A stretch of 64,000 bases of DNA. Source: Brachynemurus nebulosus. Taxonomy: Eukaryota; Arthropoda; Insecta; Neuroptera; Myrmeleontidae. The stretch covers positions 13,867,501 through 13,931,500 of the forward strand of contig JAPWDM010000014.1 of NCBI GenBank assembly GCA_035578155.1, given 5' to 3'. Shown here one piece after another: positions 31,501-44,700 of this stretch. Both the position numbers and the translations under genes were made by a program. Under the pieces are notes generated by a model, which saw nothing but the letters and a program-made list of their open reading frames with translations, was not told where the DNA came from and searched no databases. Position 1 is the first letter of the stretch. Each line of letters starts with the position of its first letter.

Positions 31501-34500
31501 AAAAATTTGAGAATCCAGTTGCATATGCTCTCCAAGAGAATTTGTCCCCAAATGCGAAAATGAAGGCTGTGAAGAATCATTTATTATAAAATGTTCTTGA
31601 TGCAAGAAATCGCTCTACTTAAAACACTTCTTTCAAGAATATCATTACTGCGAAAATTATCATCCATAGTTCTAATTAACAATTTTTAATACCTCTATAA
31701 AATTTTATAATTACATTGTAAAATACAAACATACTGAAGCACTTTAACGTTTGTTTACTGTACCACTATTCAACATCTACTCAAAATAATAAATAAAACT
31801 TAATTACTTGTATTTTCTTACACTATTTGATAATGCATGACATTTATTTACAAGCTGCAATCCAAAATTTTTTTCATAATGCTACTTCAATGTTTCAAAA
31901 CTATCTATTTCAAGTCAAGGAATCACCAATTAATCTTATTTTTCCTATTCTATAAATTTTATAGTGAGGAAAATCCCAAATATTTAATTTTTGTTAAAAA
32001 TTTCATTCTCATACATAGTCCCCCCCCCTCCCCCAACAATTACGCCTCGCCATTACAGTGGGTAAAATGTATTATTTATTAACTAATAACTTGTAGTCTT
32101 TTTATGGAATTTAAAGAATTTGAGCTATGATTTCCCTAAAAAATTTTTAATAAACCAACTCTTAACCAAGGTGTTTAACCCCTTAGGAATTAAGTGACCC
32201 CCCCAAAAAATTCTATAGTAATGTAACCTCAGTCTAAATTTTTTAACCACTTTTCATTAAAATTGCTTAAGAGCTAGTATGAGAAAAATATCAAAATATG
32301 ATTTTTCAGCAAATTTTTGAAGGGGTGTTTTACCCCTTAAATACGCGATTGGGCACGTACAATTAAAATATGTTTGTTTATATACATATTAAAATGAACG
32401 AAATCGCACAGTAACACTTCCGTAACATTCCTTGTTAGTTCGAATTTTTATTATCATAATAACATGAAAATTCAACAATTAAACAAGAAAATAATTAAAA
32501 CCTCTTTCAGATAAAGAAATTTTATAACAATCTTAAGATGTCGAAAATTCGCTAAAATTCGTTTTACCTTGAACACGGTTGAATATCTCTTACTTTCTTT
32601 TAGTCTTTTTTTCTAACCCTGGCTTTCTCCCTCAGTTTACATTTTCACTTGCGGACTTTTTAGCTGCTCGCCTCACTTTCTATCACTTTCTTACTTCCCT
32701 ACGAACTAACTCACTTACTCAGTTACTAACTCTATCTTACTAACTCACCGACTAACTCACTAACTCACTCTCTGATTAACTCTAACTCTGATAGACGCCA
32801 ATCAACTTCTATCTTCGCGTCTTCACGTCACGCTAAAAATCAACGAAGTTAAGCCAGCAACGCCCTATTCATATTTTCTTATCTTAATTACTTCTTTGAA
32901 TCCGTTTTTGTTATATTTGCTATGTAACCTTACCATACTAATTTTTATCAATGCTTAAATTTAGTTACATATACCTTTATCGATTTTAATTTTTATATCG
33001 CAGTTTGTATTTCGTTGGTTCCTTTGATTTATCAGTTTATGAAAGTAAGAAATTGTTTATGTCTAGCATTTGAATTTTTAAAAGAATTAAAAATATTTTA
33101 GGGCTATTCAATTTATACTCATTACATCTTTTGTGTCCTTCCTTATTTTAAAGTATTTTCTTGATCCGTCAAATATTTTGATATTTACAATTTAGTTCGT
33201 AGATGCAAAACTTTGGTAACCCCTGGTATACAGTGATAATCGTACTGACGAATAAAAATATTCGGTCTATATAAACTATTAACAGTAGACAGCCACCGTA
33301 CATTTCATTTGTAAAAATCTAATATTTCACTGTTATGTAAACTGATTTTAGTTACGAATATATTTCGTCTTCTTATGACGATCGAAAAATACATGAAAAA
33401 TTTGGAGCTGATATTCCATCTATACACGAATTGCAAAAGAATATGAGCTTATTACTGGTAAATAGTCATTTTAGTTTAAATCAGCCACGCCCTACACCAC
33501 CCAACGTAATTGAAGTAGCTGGTCTTCATATAAATCCACTTGGAAAAATACCAAAGGTATAAAATCAGACGAAATATTTATGTAATTTTGATTAAATTTT
33601 TTTACACTGATATTTTGCTTCTTTAGGATATGGAAAAAGTATTGAACAATTCTAAAGAGGGGGTGATTTTGTTTACAATGGGATCAATGGTTCGTACGGA
33701 AACCTTCGGCACTGAAAAGCAACGAGCATTAATTGAAGCATTTGGCGAACTACCATATACAGTTTATTGGAAGGCAGAAAAAAATAAATTTCCTGGACCA
33801 CTGCAAAAAAATATCATTTTTGAACCTTGGTTACCTCAACTAGAGATACTTTGTAAGTTGCTCAAATTACTTTGTCTTTTTTGCAACTAAAGCTTGTGTC
33901 GGAATACAGGTCACCCTAACACAAAATTATTTATAACTCACGGGGGATTAATGGGAACTGAAGAATCTGTATACTGTGGCGTACCAATGCTTGGGATTCC
34001 TTTATTCGCAGATCAAGAGTTGAATATAGATACTTGTGAAAGGAAAGGTATTGCTAAGAAATTGCTATACTCTGATATAACAAAGGAAAATATATTGAGA
34101 AAAATCAATGAAATACTTTCTAATCCAAGGTAATTGTATCATATATTGCTTATACAGTGCTTTTCATAAAGGTGGCTTCATTTTTACTATTGATTTTTTG
34201 AAAAATATTTGACAGTAATTATCCCCAAATTGAAACCCCTTTCTCTCTCACTCTTATATATAAATTCATAAAGAGTGAGTGAGAGAAGGCGGATTCAATT
34301 TGGGAATAACTATTGTAGTAAATTCGATTGGTGCTAAACACATAACTGACGCTAAAAAAATATGGGGTGAATTTTGTGAAAGGCACTGTATTTTCAGTAA
34401 AAAAAGTATCATAGTAAGTTGCTAATTGAGTTTTTATTCAAACAGTTTTCAAGAAAATGTTAGAACGATGTCTGAACTATTTAGAGATAGACCAATGTCG

Positions 34501-34731
34501 GCAATGGACACAGCAATTTATTGGATTGAGTACGTAATTCGATATAAAGGAGCACATCATCTACGACCAGCAAACGTTAATTTATCCTGGTATCAACTGT
34601 ACCTGTATGATGTATTTTTAGTTATAATTAGCGTAATTTGTTTAGTATTAGGAATAATTTATATTTTGATGTCTTCACTATGTATACAATTAATAAAGAA
34701 AAATAAAGTAAAAAAAGAAAAATCTAGTTAA
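28590..34731 (+). CDS. UDP-glycosyltransferase B
   Basis: ER UDP-glycosyltransferase, paralogue of A. Exons: 28590-28789, 30231-30650, 33352-33556, 33627-33852, 33910-34129, 34446-34731 (518 aa, one frame, GT-AG throughout, intron phases 2-2-0-1-2). Signal peptide ~1-21 before AKILGLFP; catalytic His35; partner Asp in GTDC (exon 2); canonical signature [19 protein letters not shown]...ADQ spanning exon 5; membrane helix then a tail ending KEKSS (KxKxx). Intron 4, inside the signature block, is only 57 nt; intron 5 is almost wholly a MITE. A ttttttag acceptor-like site at ~28571 leaves open a 5' UTR intron. AATAAA follows the stop at 34734. All key residues present, so probably functional. Confidence 0.93.
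29160..30100. mobile_element. Non-autonomous hAT element in UGT B intron 1
   Basis: The perfect 8-bp TSD ACGTAAAC (29152-29159 and 30101-30108) flanks ends CAGCGGTTTCCAAACTTTG and CCCAGTTTGGAAATCGCTG. No transposase recognisable in the 941 bp. Confidence 0.92.
30859..32435. mobile_element. DNA transposon with ~330-bp TIRs in UGT B intron 2
   Basis: Inverted ends ACAAGGAACATTACGGAAGT and ACTTCCGTAACATTCCTTGT extend inward ~330 bp at good identity (shared GAGGTTACATTA, TACTAGCTCTCAAGCAATTT and their inverses), to about 31190 and 32100. The core holds the protein remnant at 31353-31668. The superfamily is not certain. Confidence 0.75.
31353..31668 (+). pseudogene. Remnant of transposon protein C-terminus with Cys/His-rich finger
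   Basis: The first frame reads HNQCSSPRYQNLFRYFWYKSGYI. After a frameshift near 31550 the other frame reads CENEGCEESFIIKCS, a stop, then CKKSLYLKHFFQEYHYC. Spacing of C-C-C-C-H-F-F-YH resembles the Cys-rich tail on some insect transposases (piggyBac-like tails have a similar layout), but I cannot name the family. Broken by at least one frameshift and one stop. Confidence 0.55.
32436..33351. other. Intronic stretch with (CTAACTCA)-type simple repeat
   Basis: A degenerate CT-rich repeat (ACTAACTCACT units) lies at about 32690-32790. Otherwise nothing recognised before UGT B exon 3. Confidence 0.5.
34155..34388. mobile_element. TA-flanked MITE filling UGT B intron 5
   Basis: Ends CAGTGCTTTTCATAAAGG and the inverse of CAGTGCCTTTCACAAA are flanked by TA. 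An internal hairpin (CCCAAATTGAA...CTCTCACTC / GAGTGAG...TTCAATTTGGG) is present. Of the 316-nt intron, 234 nt is this element. Confidence 0.8.
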
Positions 34732-34733
34732 AA

Positions 34734-34739
34734 AATAAA
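34734..34739 (+). terminator. Candidate poly(A) signal of UGT B
   Basis: AATAAA three bases after the UGT B stop codon. Context is AT-rich, so chance cannot be excluded. Confidence 0.4.
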
Positions 34740-34768
34740 GTAAACTTATGTGATTTTTATTTATACAC

Positions 34769-35692
34769 TTGAGTCGATGAGTTTCAAAACCATCTAATTA
34801 ACGCAACTAAAAATGTTCAGGAAACACAAAAATCTGTTTTCTCACTTATAATAATGATTTTGATGTGGTTTTTACAATTAAATTTTTAGGAAAAATCATA
34901 CAGTTCTTATAAAGAAATAATGACAACGATACCACTCTTCAATAATTAGTAGATAACGATTAAAAATTATAATTAGCTACTTTTGCAGCAGTAACACTAA
35001 CAATTAGACACTTTTGCAACAGTTTATTGTTCTTTCAATATGCTTTAAATAAAACAACATTCGTACAAATCTATCTATTTACATCGTACAACGTCGTTTT
35101 TATTATAATCTATGAAAACTAAGATATTTTCTTATAATTTAGTAGAATATTTTCCCATAAAACAAGTCTCTTTACTATAATTTAACAGTAAAACTCAAAT
35201 CAGAACCACGATGTTTTACACAATTTTATTCTGCACACATTCCAGCCTGTTATATTTGACAATTTCACAAGTTTCTTTGTATTTTTTCTAGTTATTTCAA
35301 TAGTAAATATTTTCTTAGAGAGAGTAATAAAATTATCACATACAAATAATTAATACTCTGCAGGCTCTGCAGTATTGCATATTGACCATCTAACTAGCTA
35401 CTTTTGTTCCAGATTTTTCTAATGACGCCATTTTTATATAAGTAATTAGATAGTTTTGCAACTGGTTTGTGTTGCTTGCAACTCCATGTTTTTTCAAAAG
35501 GAAAAGTATTGCGATTAGCTACTTTTGAAACAGTTTCGTATTTTTGTCATTAAAATTAAAGGGAAAAAAGCTGACTTTGCACCGTCTAGTTGGTATCTTT
35601 TTATGCAGTTTATCCTCCTGAATAATAAACCGTATCTAACTCAATTTTGAAAAAAATCGTCAATTAGATGGTTTTGAAACTCATCGACTCAG
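34769..35692. mobile_element. DNA transposon with reiterated TAGCTACTTTTGC motif
   Basis: TGAGTCGATGAGTTTCAAAA is inverted at TTTTGAAACTCATCGACTCA. Inside, variants of ATTAGCTACTTTTGCAACAGT occur about six times (34975, 35005, 35393, 35445, 35515 and elsewhere). No transposase. It lies directly 3' of UGT B. Confidence 0.8.
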
Positions 35693-35725
35693 TTATATTT
35701 TTATACAGACTCCCAGAGTTGGCAC

Positions 35726-36342
<617 letters not shown>

Positions 36343-36439
36343 ACCTATATGCATAATTATATGAAAGAATGTGTTTGTGGTACAGGAAGATAGATTGTAT
36401 ATGTCATATACGTCATACATATGTATATGTTTGTATGTT

Positions 36440-36840
36440 ACTTATATGCCGTTTTTTAGGGTTCCGAAGAAAGTTCTATTTTTTAGAGCTCCGAAATAAA
36501 TCTCCCGAGACTATAATAGAAATTTGTTTTGGGGTCCCTAGAAACCAAAAATAATATTCACTAAAATTTATGTATTAAATTTATATTTAGTCCCACACCG
36601 TTGGACAAATTCGTTAGCCAGCCATGTCGGATGCCTAGAACATGGTTTTTTTGACCATTTTTCGTGAAAAATTAGTTTTTTGCCAAAATTTTCTAGTTAA
36701 AAATTTTTTGACATTTATTTACACCATTAGAAAGAGGAGGAAAAATCACTTAAAAGGGTGAAAAATCACAGAAAAACGGATTTTTATAAACGGAAATTCG
36801 CTATGTTATGCAGGATGCTGCGACAGGGGTATTTTTAAAT
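36440..36840 (+). repeat. (TA)n-core repeat family, copy 2 (core lost)
   Basis: Shares GAAATTTGTTTTGGGGTCCC, CCGTTGGACAAATTCGTTAG, the GTCGGATGCC block and the end GATGCTGCGACAGGGGTAT with copy 1, directly downstream of it. It lacks the TA tract. Confidence 0.75.
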
Positions 36841-37169
36841 TCTTTTCACTAAGCAAAAGTTTACAAAGTTTACAGCGGCACATATCATGTCCACAGGTTG
36901 ACATCTATAGTAACGCACCTTGAAACTTTAATTTAATTTTCATTTTAATATTATTACCCATTTTATTACTGATTTATTATCTATTCTTAAAAATAAAAAA
37001 TTTCTAAATATGATTTACTTAAATTGTTGCCATAGGCGTAGATCTCGTTAGATTTTTCAAGGTTCAGAAGTAACTATTAAATTATTTGAAAATAGATTTT
37101 CAAATTTAGTCAAATACCCCTATTCCACTTTTTCTGTAATCGTTAGAGCCGTTTTCCTGCAAATGGCAG

Positions 37170-37505
37170 ATTGGTCCATTTTCGGGGCATTTTTAAAAAT
37201 CAAGGGCGGTTAGACCCCGCCCGCAATAACTTTTGGAACTATTGACCTCACTAGGTTGTGTATGCTAGTGAACTTCATCCCGATACCAAATTTCATCAAA
37301 TTCACTTAAGTGATTTCATAATTGGAGATGAAAATAGCTACCCTAACAGACAAACGGACAAACATTTTTTTATAAATGACTAATTTGGACTCAGGAGACC
37401 TCAAAACATGCATTTCCACTGAAAACTCGACATCGAATTTTTCCACGATCATATAACTTGGTTTATAAACATGAAATGTATAGGACCAAGTAAAAATCTG
37501 TCTGT
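37170..37505 (+). repeat. Dispersed repeat, uninterrupted copy
   Basis: Contains TTGGGCGG-like GGGCGGTTAGACCCCGCCCG, GATACCAAATTTCATCAAAT, GACATCGAATTTTTCCACGA and GGACCAAG. The inverse is at about 40995-41490, where an hAT MITE interrupts it. Confidence 0.65.
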
Positions 37506-38743
37506 TTCCATATTGTCTAAACGTAATAATTAGATCTGTAATAATAACGGTGCCTATGGACATCAGTAAATGTCTTTTTTTAGTTATCTGTACATAAATA
37601 ATATTAAGCCAAAATTTAAAATAATAAAAGTAACTATAAAATAGTACCTAATCAAAAAATATATAAATTAATCAACAAATTTTCAAATTCAAAGCAAACT
37701 TTTGTAATTTTTATCCGCAAACCAATGTTCTTACTAGAGTCCATATATGTGTTATCATAAAATACGTTTTGCGTTATCATAAAAATTACCATCAAGAATC
37801 AAATGTTTGCCAAAGCAAATCTGTAGTAATAATAAGTGAAATTTGAAAAAAGTGAATAATGTCATGTAATAGAGTGAATAAATAATGTAAAAACTGTTTA
37901 TTGTTTTAGGTAAAAAAATTTGAAATTATTACAAAAATTTAAAAAAAATAAAAGATTTCAGAAAAGTACTACATAGTTTGCTTGATTCTCGACATTTTTT
38001 TATGAATTTTGATTTCATTTTAAATAAAGCTGAAGAGTTGTTTATGTTTAATCTAAATTTTCGACACATTTATACATCATCGATGACCATTTTCAGATTC
38101 GCAATCCATTCTCGATTCGGGAGCAACCATAACCAAAACTGGATATACATGTTTGTGGATTGCTATCCTATGAAATATGTGCGGGTAATTTTTAATTCTT
38201 TTAGATAAAATATTAAATTTTACCTGTACATGCTCTATAGAAAGATATGTAATATGAATTTAAATAATATTGCTAATCAATTAAAATGAGTGGCCCGAGA
38301 ATCAAGTGGCACACCTAAGGTCGAAATTTTTAAAATTTCGAGATTAATTGTTTGAAAAAGCAATAAAAAATTTGACATCTTGGGTGATAACTAGTGCAAC
38401 ATATAAGAAAGGTTTTGTCGGAATCAAGTACGAATATATGTGATGAAATTTCACCACCATAAATTCTAAATTATTATTTTCTTATATAATTATTTTTTTA
38501 AACTTTATATTTAATTAAAAATAATTAACCATAAAACAATATCTGTTTTTAAAATAAGTTTAGTGGTATTACAATTTAATTCACATCAGTGATCAGTGTT
38601 GGTTAATATAAAAACTGATTACAAAATGAATGATAATAAATGATTTAACAACATTTATAGAAACAAATTCATATATATTATCTGATTTAAAATATTCTTT
38701 TAATATTTTACAACTTTTACAAGGAACTATTTGTCTACAAACA
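37506..38743. other. Spacer upstream of UGT C
   Basis: AT-rich, no gene or paired repeat recognised. Confidence 0.4.
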
Positions 38744-41700
38744 ATGGGTACTTACATCTCGAAAATATTTAAAATTTTAATATATGTTACCATAATTGAC
38801 CATGGTGTGAACTGTGCAAGAATTCTTGGTATATTTCCAACGATAGCAAAGAGCCACTATAGAATATTCGAGTCTATAATGATAGGATTAGCCGAACGTG
38901 GACATAAGGTTGATGTTTTAACACCATTTCCTCAAAGGAAGTTTATACCAAGGTGAATTCTTTAACTTTTTACTTAATTTCTTACAAGTGTCTTTACCAC
39001 AATATGTATAGGAAGTCCTCAACTTATCAAATAATATGTTGACCCTATTCCTCAGTCTAGCGCAGGGGTTCCCAAAGTGTACACCGCGACTAATAAGGTC
39101 CAGGTTTCAGGCCCGGTCAAAGTGATAAAAATGGCAGTGAAACCTTTTTTTTGTTCCTTACCTATATTTTTTGACGTTTTCGAGCCAAAGGGTGCCGCAG
39201 GAAATAATCTGTACATTAAGAGAGCCATGGATCTAAAAAGTTTGGGAACCCTGGTCTAGTGTAATGACTCTGTTAATACTCAATTTTTTATCTGTTTGTA
39301 TTTATTATTACTTGATTTGAATTACGTCAATAAAATTACGTCAATAATTACGTGAAATACGTTAACAAAATTTTATTACTACAATACTGCCTACTATCTA
39401 CCTGGATTCGAGTTCTATTGGTTCGACTTAGGGCATATGTTAGGGCATTTGACTTAGGGCAAATTTTTCCAAATCCAATTTTTTTAAATATTTTGTTCGC
39501 TTTTATAGTGTTGTTATGTAAAAAAAGTGTTTTTTGCAAATAAACTCTAAAACTCCCCGTAAACAGTCCATTCGTCAAAATGACGCCGATGTATGATTAA
39601 CTTGACTCGTAGACCAACGTATGATTCTAGAGTTAAACGAATCAGCTATATGTTTGAAAGAGGTTAATGTATTCGAAGTGGAAATTCATTTCGAATGAAA
39701 CAAAAAATGGACAACTTTAAACTAACAGCTTTTTTAAATAGAAGAAAAGAAAAACAAAATAATGTGACAGAGCTATCAGATTGATGCCATTACTGAATAA
39801 AACGTAGATCTTTTCAAGTCCTTCCAAGAAATGTGGACATTTTCAAAATTTGCGTTATTGTTCCATGCACGCGCAATCTAATTCACTGTTGGCTACGTAA
39901 GCAAGCAACTCATGAAACTGAAGTCAACAAAAAAGTATTAACTTGTACCGTGAATAGCATGCGTAGCACATAGCCAATCGTAGTGTACCGCAATTACTTC
40001 TCATTTATCTAGAGTCTTGGTCTTATAGAATATCTTATAATATGTACATCGATTAGTTTCATAAAAATGTGGACAAAGTCTTGGGGTTCAATTTGAAGTT
40101 TTAATTAGTACATTTGAATAATTACTACACAAAATTTAAAAAAAAAGTAACACGTGACATGCGTTAAAGCATGCAACAATGCAAATTTTAAAAACGCCCT
40201 ATATTTTAGTTATTTACATCTGAAAAAAGATTTTCATATTTTTTATAGATATAATGAAATCAATGTAAAGGGAACATATTGGATGTTTGGACTGAATGAG
40301 ACTATAGAAAGTGCTCAAAAAAATATGCCAACTATTTTCAAAGTATCTTACATTTATTTTAAACTTTTGGGAACTGATATTTGCGACGTCATATTCAAAA
40401 CGGAAGCATTTAAGAATTTATATGAAACAAACGTGAAATATGACGTCATGTTAACAGAAATCTTTCCAACTGATTGTTATTTAATATTAGGACACAAACA
40501 TAATATACCAGTAATTGGTATTTCGAGTAGTAAGATACTTTCGTGGGGTGCCGATCGTTTTGGAGTTATTGAAAATCCAGCATATATCCCACTAGGTTAT
40601 GGTATTCTGTCCAGTTCAATGACATTTTATGAGCGAGTTTTAAATACGCTCCTTGTTGCTTATATGAAAATCAGGTACGTACAACGGTGTTCAGTGTTAA
40701 ATTAAAAAATTAATTAAAGAATCAAAAGATCTGACTGCTTAAAAAGCGAACTAAAAGATGTAAACAAGATGAAATAAATAAAGAAAAATGAAAAAAAAAT
40801 AATAAAACAGTCGAAAGCATCAAGTTTTTCTGTTCTGTTTCAATATACATATATGTCTCTGGCAGCTTTTCTTTCTTTTTCATTTTTCTGCTTTTAATTT
40901 CATCTTGATACAATCTTTTTAGTTCGCTTTTAACGCAGTCAGGTTTTTCCATTTTTTTAACTAGTACTATATACCTATATTATACTATATTCCATTTTTT
41001 TGGTCCTGTACATTACATGTCTATAGAGTATAGACCAAGTTATGTGATCGTGAAAAAAATTCGATGTCGGATTTTTAGCAGAAATATACGTTTTGAGATT
41101 CCCTGAGCCCCAAGTAGTTATTTACAAAAAATATCAGTCTGTTAGAAGAACTATTTTGATCTCTAGCTATAAAACCATTTAAAGGATTTTGATGAAACTT
41201 GGTATAGGGATGAAGTTAACCAAAATACACAACCTCGTCAACACACCCAGAGCCGGCGAGAGAAATGACGGGCCCCCTGGCGCAACAAAAAATTTTAATT
41301 TTTTCCCAAAAACACAATTGACGAGCAAAAAAAAACCTCGTCTCACTTTCTCCGGGCCCCTAATCGAGACTGCGGGTTCCCATTTTAGATCCGCGTCTCC
41401 GAGCAACTGCGCCACTTGTTCCACCCTCTTGCCGGCCCTGAATAAACCTGAAAGTTATTGTGGGCGGGGCCTAACCCCCTTGAATTTTGAAAATGTCGAT
41501 TTTGATTAAATAACTACATAAAATAGAATATATCGTTGGTATACAAGAGAACGTGTCCAAGTCCAAATTTTTTATTTTTTAATTAAATTTTAATTAGAAT
41601 ATACTAAATAAATACTAGTATATTATAATTAATATTTAATTATTAAAAATGAATATTCTGTTACATTTTATGGGCTTAGAATCTAAAATATTAAAAAATA

Positions 41701-44700
41701 AAAAATGTGGACTTGGACCCGTTCTCTTGTATACCAACGATATTTGTGACAACAAAACAATCCGTATGTCCGAAAAAAATCTTAAAACTGAGATATAGGA
41801 CGTCGAAAATAGTTTGGTCATGGCAAGGGTTGGAAATAATTTACCGTAGAAAATCTAGCCTGCCTCCGGTTGCAAGCTTTTTTTTCCCTTCATTATTTAT
41901 GAATGTTGAATGAATAGGAATAAATGTAAATAGGACCAAGTGTTGTACCAATATTCGAACAATTTATTTTACACATCCTAGACATTTTCCTTAGCAAAAA
42001 GCCTTAAGAAGTATTTCTAAGTATATTTAACTTTGTATTCTAATTTATATTTTAAGACTTATTAATTTATTAATTTTTAGTTATAATTCTTATCAAACAG
42101 CGGTAGCTGATAAAATTGTAGCAAATCATTTTGGGGAAGGACTACCATCAGTTTACGAATTAAGTAAAAAAATGAGTTTGTGGTTTGTGAATAGTCATTT
42201 TAGTATTTATGGTAGTCGTCCGTTGCCTCCAAATGTTATAGAAGTTGGAGGAATTCATATTAAAAATACTACTGAATTACCCAAGGTAGGTAATATGTTA
42301 GATTTTTTGGTAGTTTTGTAAAATATTAACATTAAAAGTTACAAGACCTTTTTACAAACGTAATAATTAAAAGATCAAAATAGGCTCAATAGATAAAACT
42401 GGTGTAATAATTGTGAGTAGGTACGCGATAAGGCACAGACGAAGCGATTACAGCTTGTCCAGTTTTACTTGGCGGGTCACAAAATCGGCGCAGAAACCTA
42501 TTTGTGTAAGTAGTATTGTAGTAGTATTTGTATACTTACACTCTGTACACATGCTGATACACACTAACACATACAGATATGCGTGAGGTTCAAAGTCCAG
42601 CCGCCAAGTAGAAATGAACAAACTATACATTGATGAGAAGTAAAATATTTAATAATGAATTTAACATAACAGTAGGTGTAGATAGAATATAGCTAAATGT
42701 AGATAGGGCCGCTAAAATCTTAAATTCGACATTGAAAGTAATGGTTAAATATGACTCTTCAACCATGCTTTGAAATTTTAAAAATGATTATGAATTACAA
42801 TGTTTGTACCTATTGTAAAAATAGATAACACTAAAATATTTTTTTTTATTCCTTGATTATATTTCTTGAAAAACTGTAACGAATAGTTTAACACCTGCCT
42901 CGCAGTCCGGTACCGGCACGGCGGTTGAGAAACATTGCACTACAGGATTAAAATATTCTTTAATTTTTTTGATCCCTAATGTGACTGCTGCCTTTACCGA
43001 CCATTACGCAATAAACTATACATTCAAAATCAAAAGTCAATGTCAGTCCCTTAATGTATAACATACTGCATATTTATTATCAGTACTATGAAATTGTTTA
43101 TCAGAATTAAATAATAGCTAATTTTTCTTTTTTCTTTTTTTTGACTGAACCCTAATTCCTTTTTGTTACAGCCAATTGAGACATTTTTAAACAATTCAGA
43201 AAATGGTGTTATATTATTTAGTATGGGTTCATTACTTCGAACTGAATCATTTCCAGTAGCTAAACAAAGAGCTTTAATAGAAGCTTTCGCGGATTTACCA
43301 TACAATGTTGTTTGGAGAGCTGACAAAAGTAATTTAACGGGTCCATTTCCAAAAAATATTTATTTTGAAGAATGGATACCGCAAAAAGATATATTGTGTA
43401 AGAAAGGCAATATTAGTTTCTACAAAAATTTACTATATATAATATATTACATATCTTAAATAATAGTTTTCTATTAGATCTTATAAGCTACCATCAAAGT
43501 GTCCGTATATGCTTTTAAAACTTAAAACCAAAAATTTTGAAATTATATATCTGTGTCTATGTTTAGGTCACCCAAACACAAAATTATTTATATATCATGG
43601 AGGATTGTTGGGAACACAGGAAGCCATATATTGTAGCGTACCAATGATTGGGATTCCAATTGTGCATGAACAGCATTATAATGTTGAAATCTGTCAACAA
43701 AAAAATATAGCAATCCGTTTAGACTACGATGACATAACAAAGGACAGGATTTTAAAATCCATAAACACTATATTAGAAAATTCAAGGTATGGTTATTTTA
43801 CTGCTTACTAATCATATGAATTTTAATTTATATAAACACTATTCATTACCTTAAGGGGGTATTCTAGATTAGAGAGCAAAAATTTCGACTTTTTTTAGGA
43901 ATTAGTAAAAAGAAAAATATTAATATTTTCACTGTTCATTTTTTTTAATCTATTTATTGATATTTTAAATACAGTAGAGCTTCAGTTAAGTTAACATCAA
44001 TTTTGTTAAGTGACGTCTTTTCTCACTAAAGTTAAGAGGATTTTATAGAAATAGAAAGAAACAATATTATTACATTATACATTTTTAAGACAAAGATATT
44101 ATAAATTCTATAAAAGCTATATGTGTAGTAAAAAGAACAACTAAATATAGTATGATTTAAACAAATTGATTTGGATGTCATAAGAGAATTCAAATTTAAA
44201 CTTTTCTCTGTTGAATTTTAAAACTTTGTTTGTAACTTAAAGTTCATAAATGTTACTAATTATGTTTATTCGAAATGAAAAATCGAACAATATTACAAAA
44301 GCAAAGGGAAATAATAATATTAGTTACATATTTTTCATGACATAACTAAGATTGGTTATGAGCTGAACTAGAAAGTCATAAATTATAGTCTTAAAACTTA
44401 AAAACGTAAGCAAATCAGTGGTGTTTTTCAATAAAAATATTTCTCTATGCAAAAAGAATTTTAGAATGTTGAATTCTAGAATTTTTAAAATTTTTTTTCA
44501 GATATATACAAAGCGAGTGATCTGATTGAAGGTTACTTACTCAATTCAGTTATTCACTTAATATAATAAATAAATTTAAAAATTAAATACCAAAATACTT
44601 GAATACCAGGTACTTAATAACCAATTCGAAGAATTTGGTGAATCCAAAACCAATCGTAGCTGCTTATATAGACTGAAAAATAGATACAGTACTTGTCAAT

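Noticed and set aside
30859..32435. Firm piggyBac assignment for the long-TIR element
   Set aside because: The Cys/His tail is suggestive, but the TTAA flanks and CCC-type ends are absent.
38630..38743. Upstream in-frame ATG as the UGT C start
   Set aside because: It would bury the hydrophobic signal sequence about 40 residues into the protein, unlike the other three paralogues.
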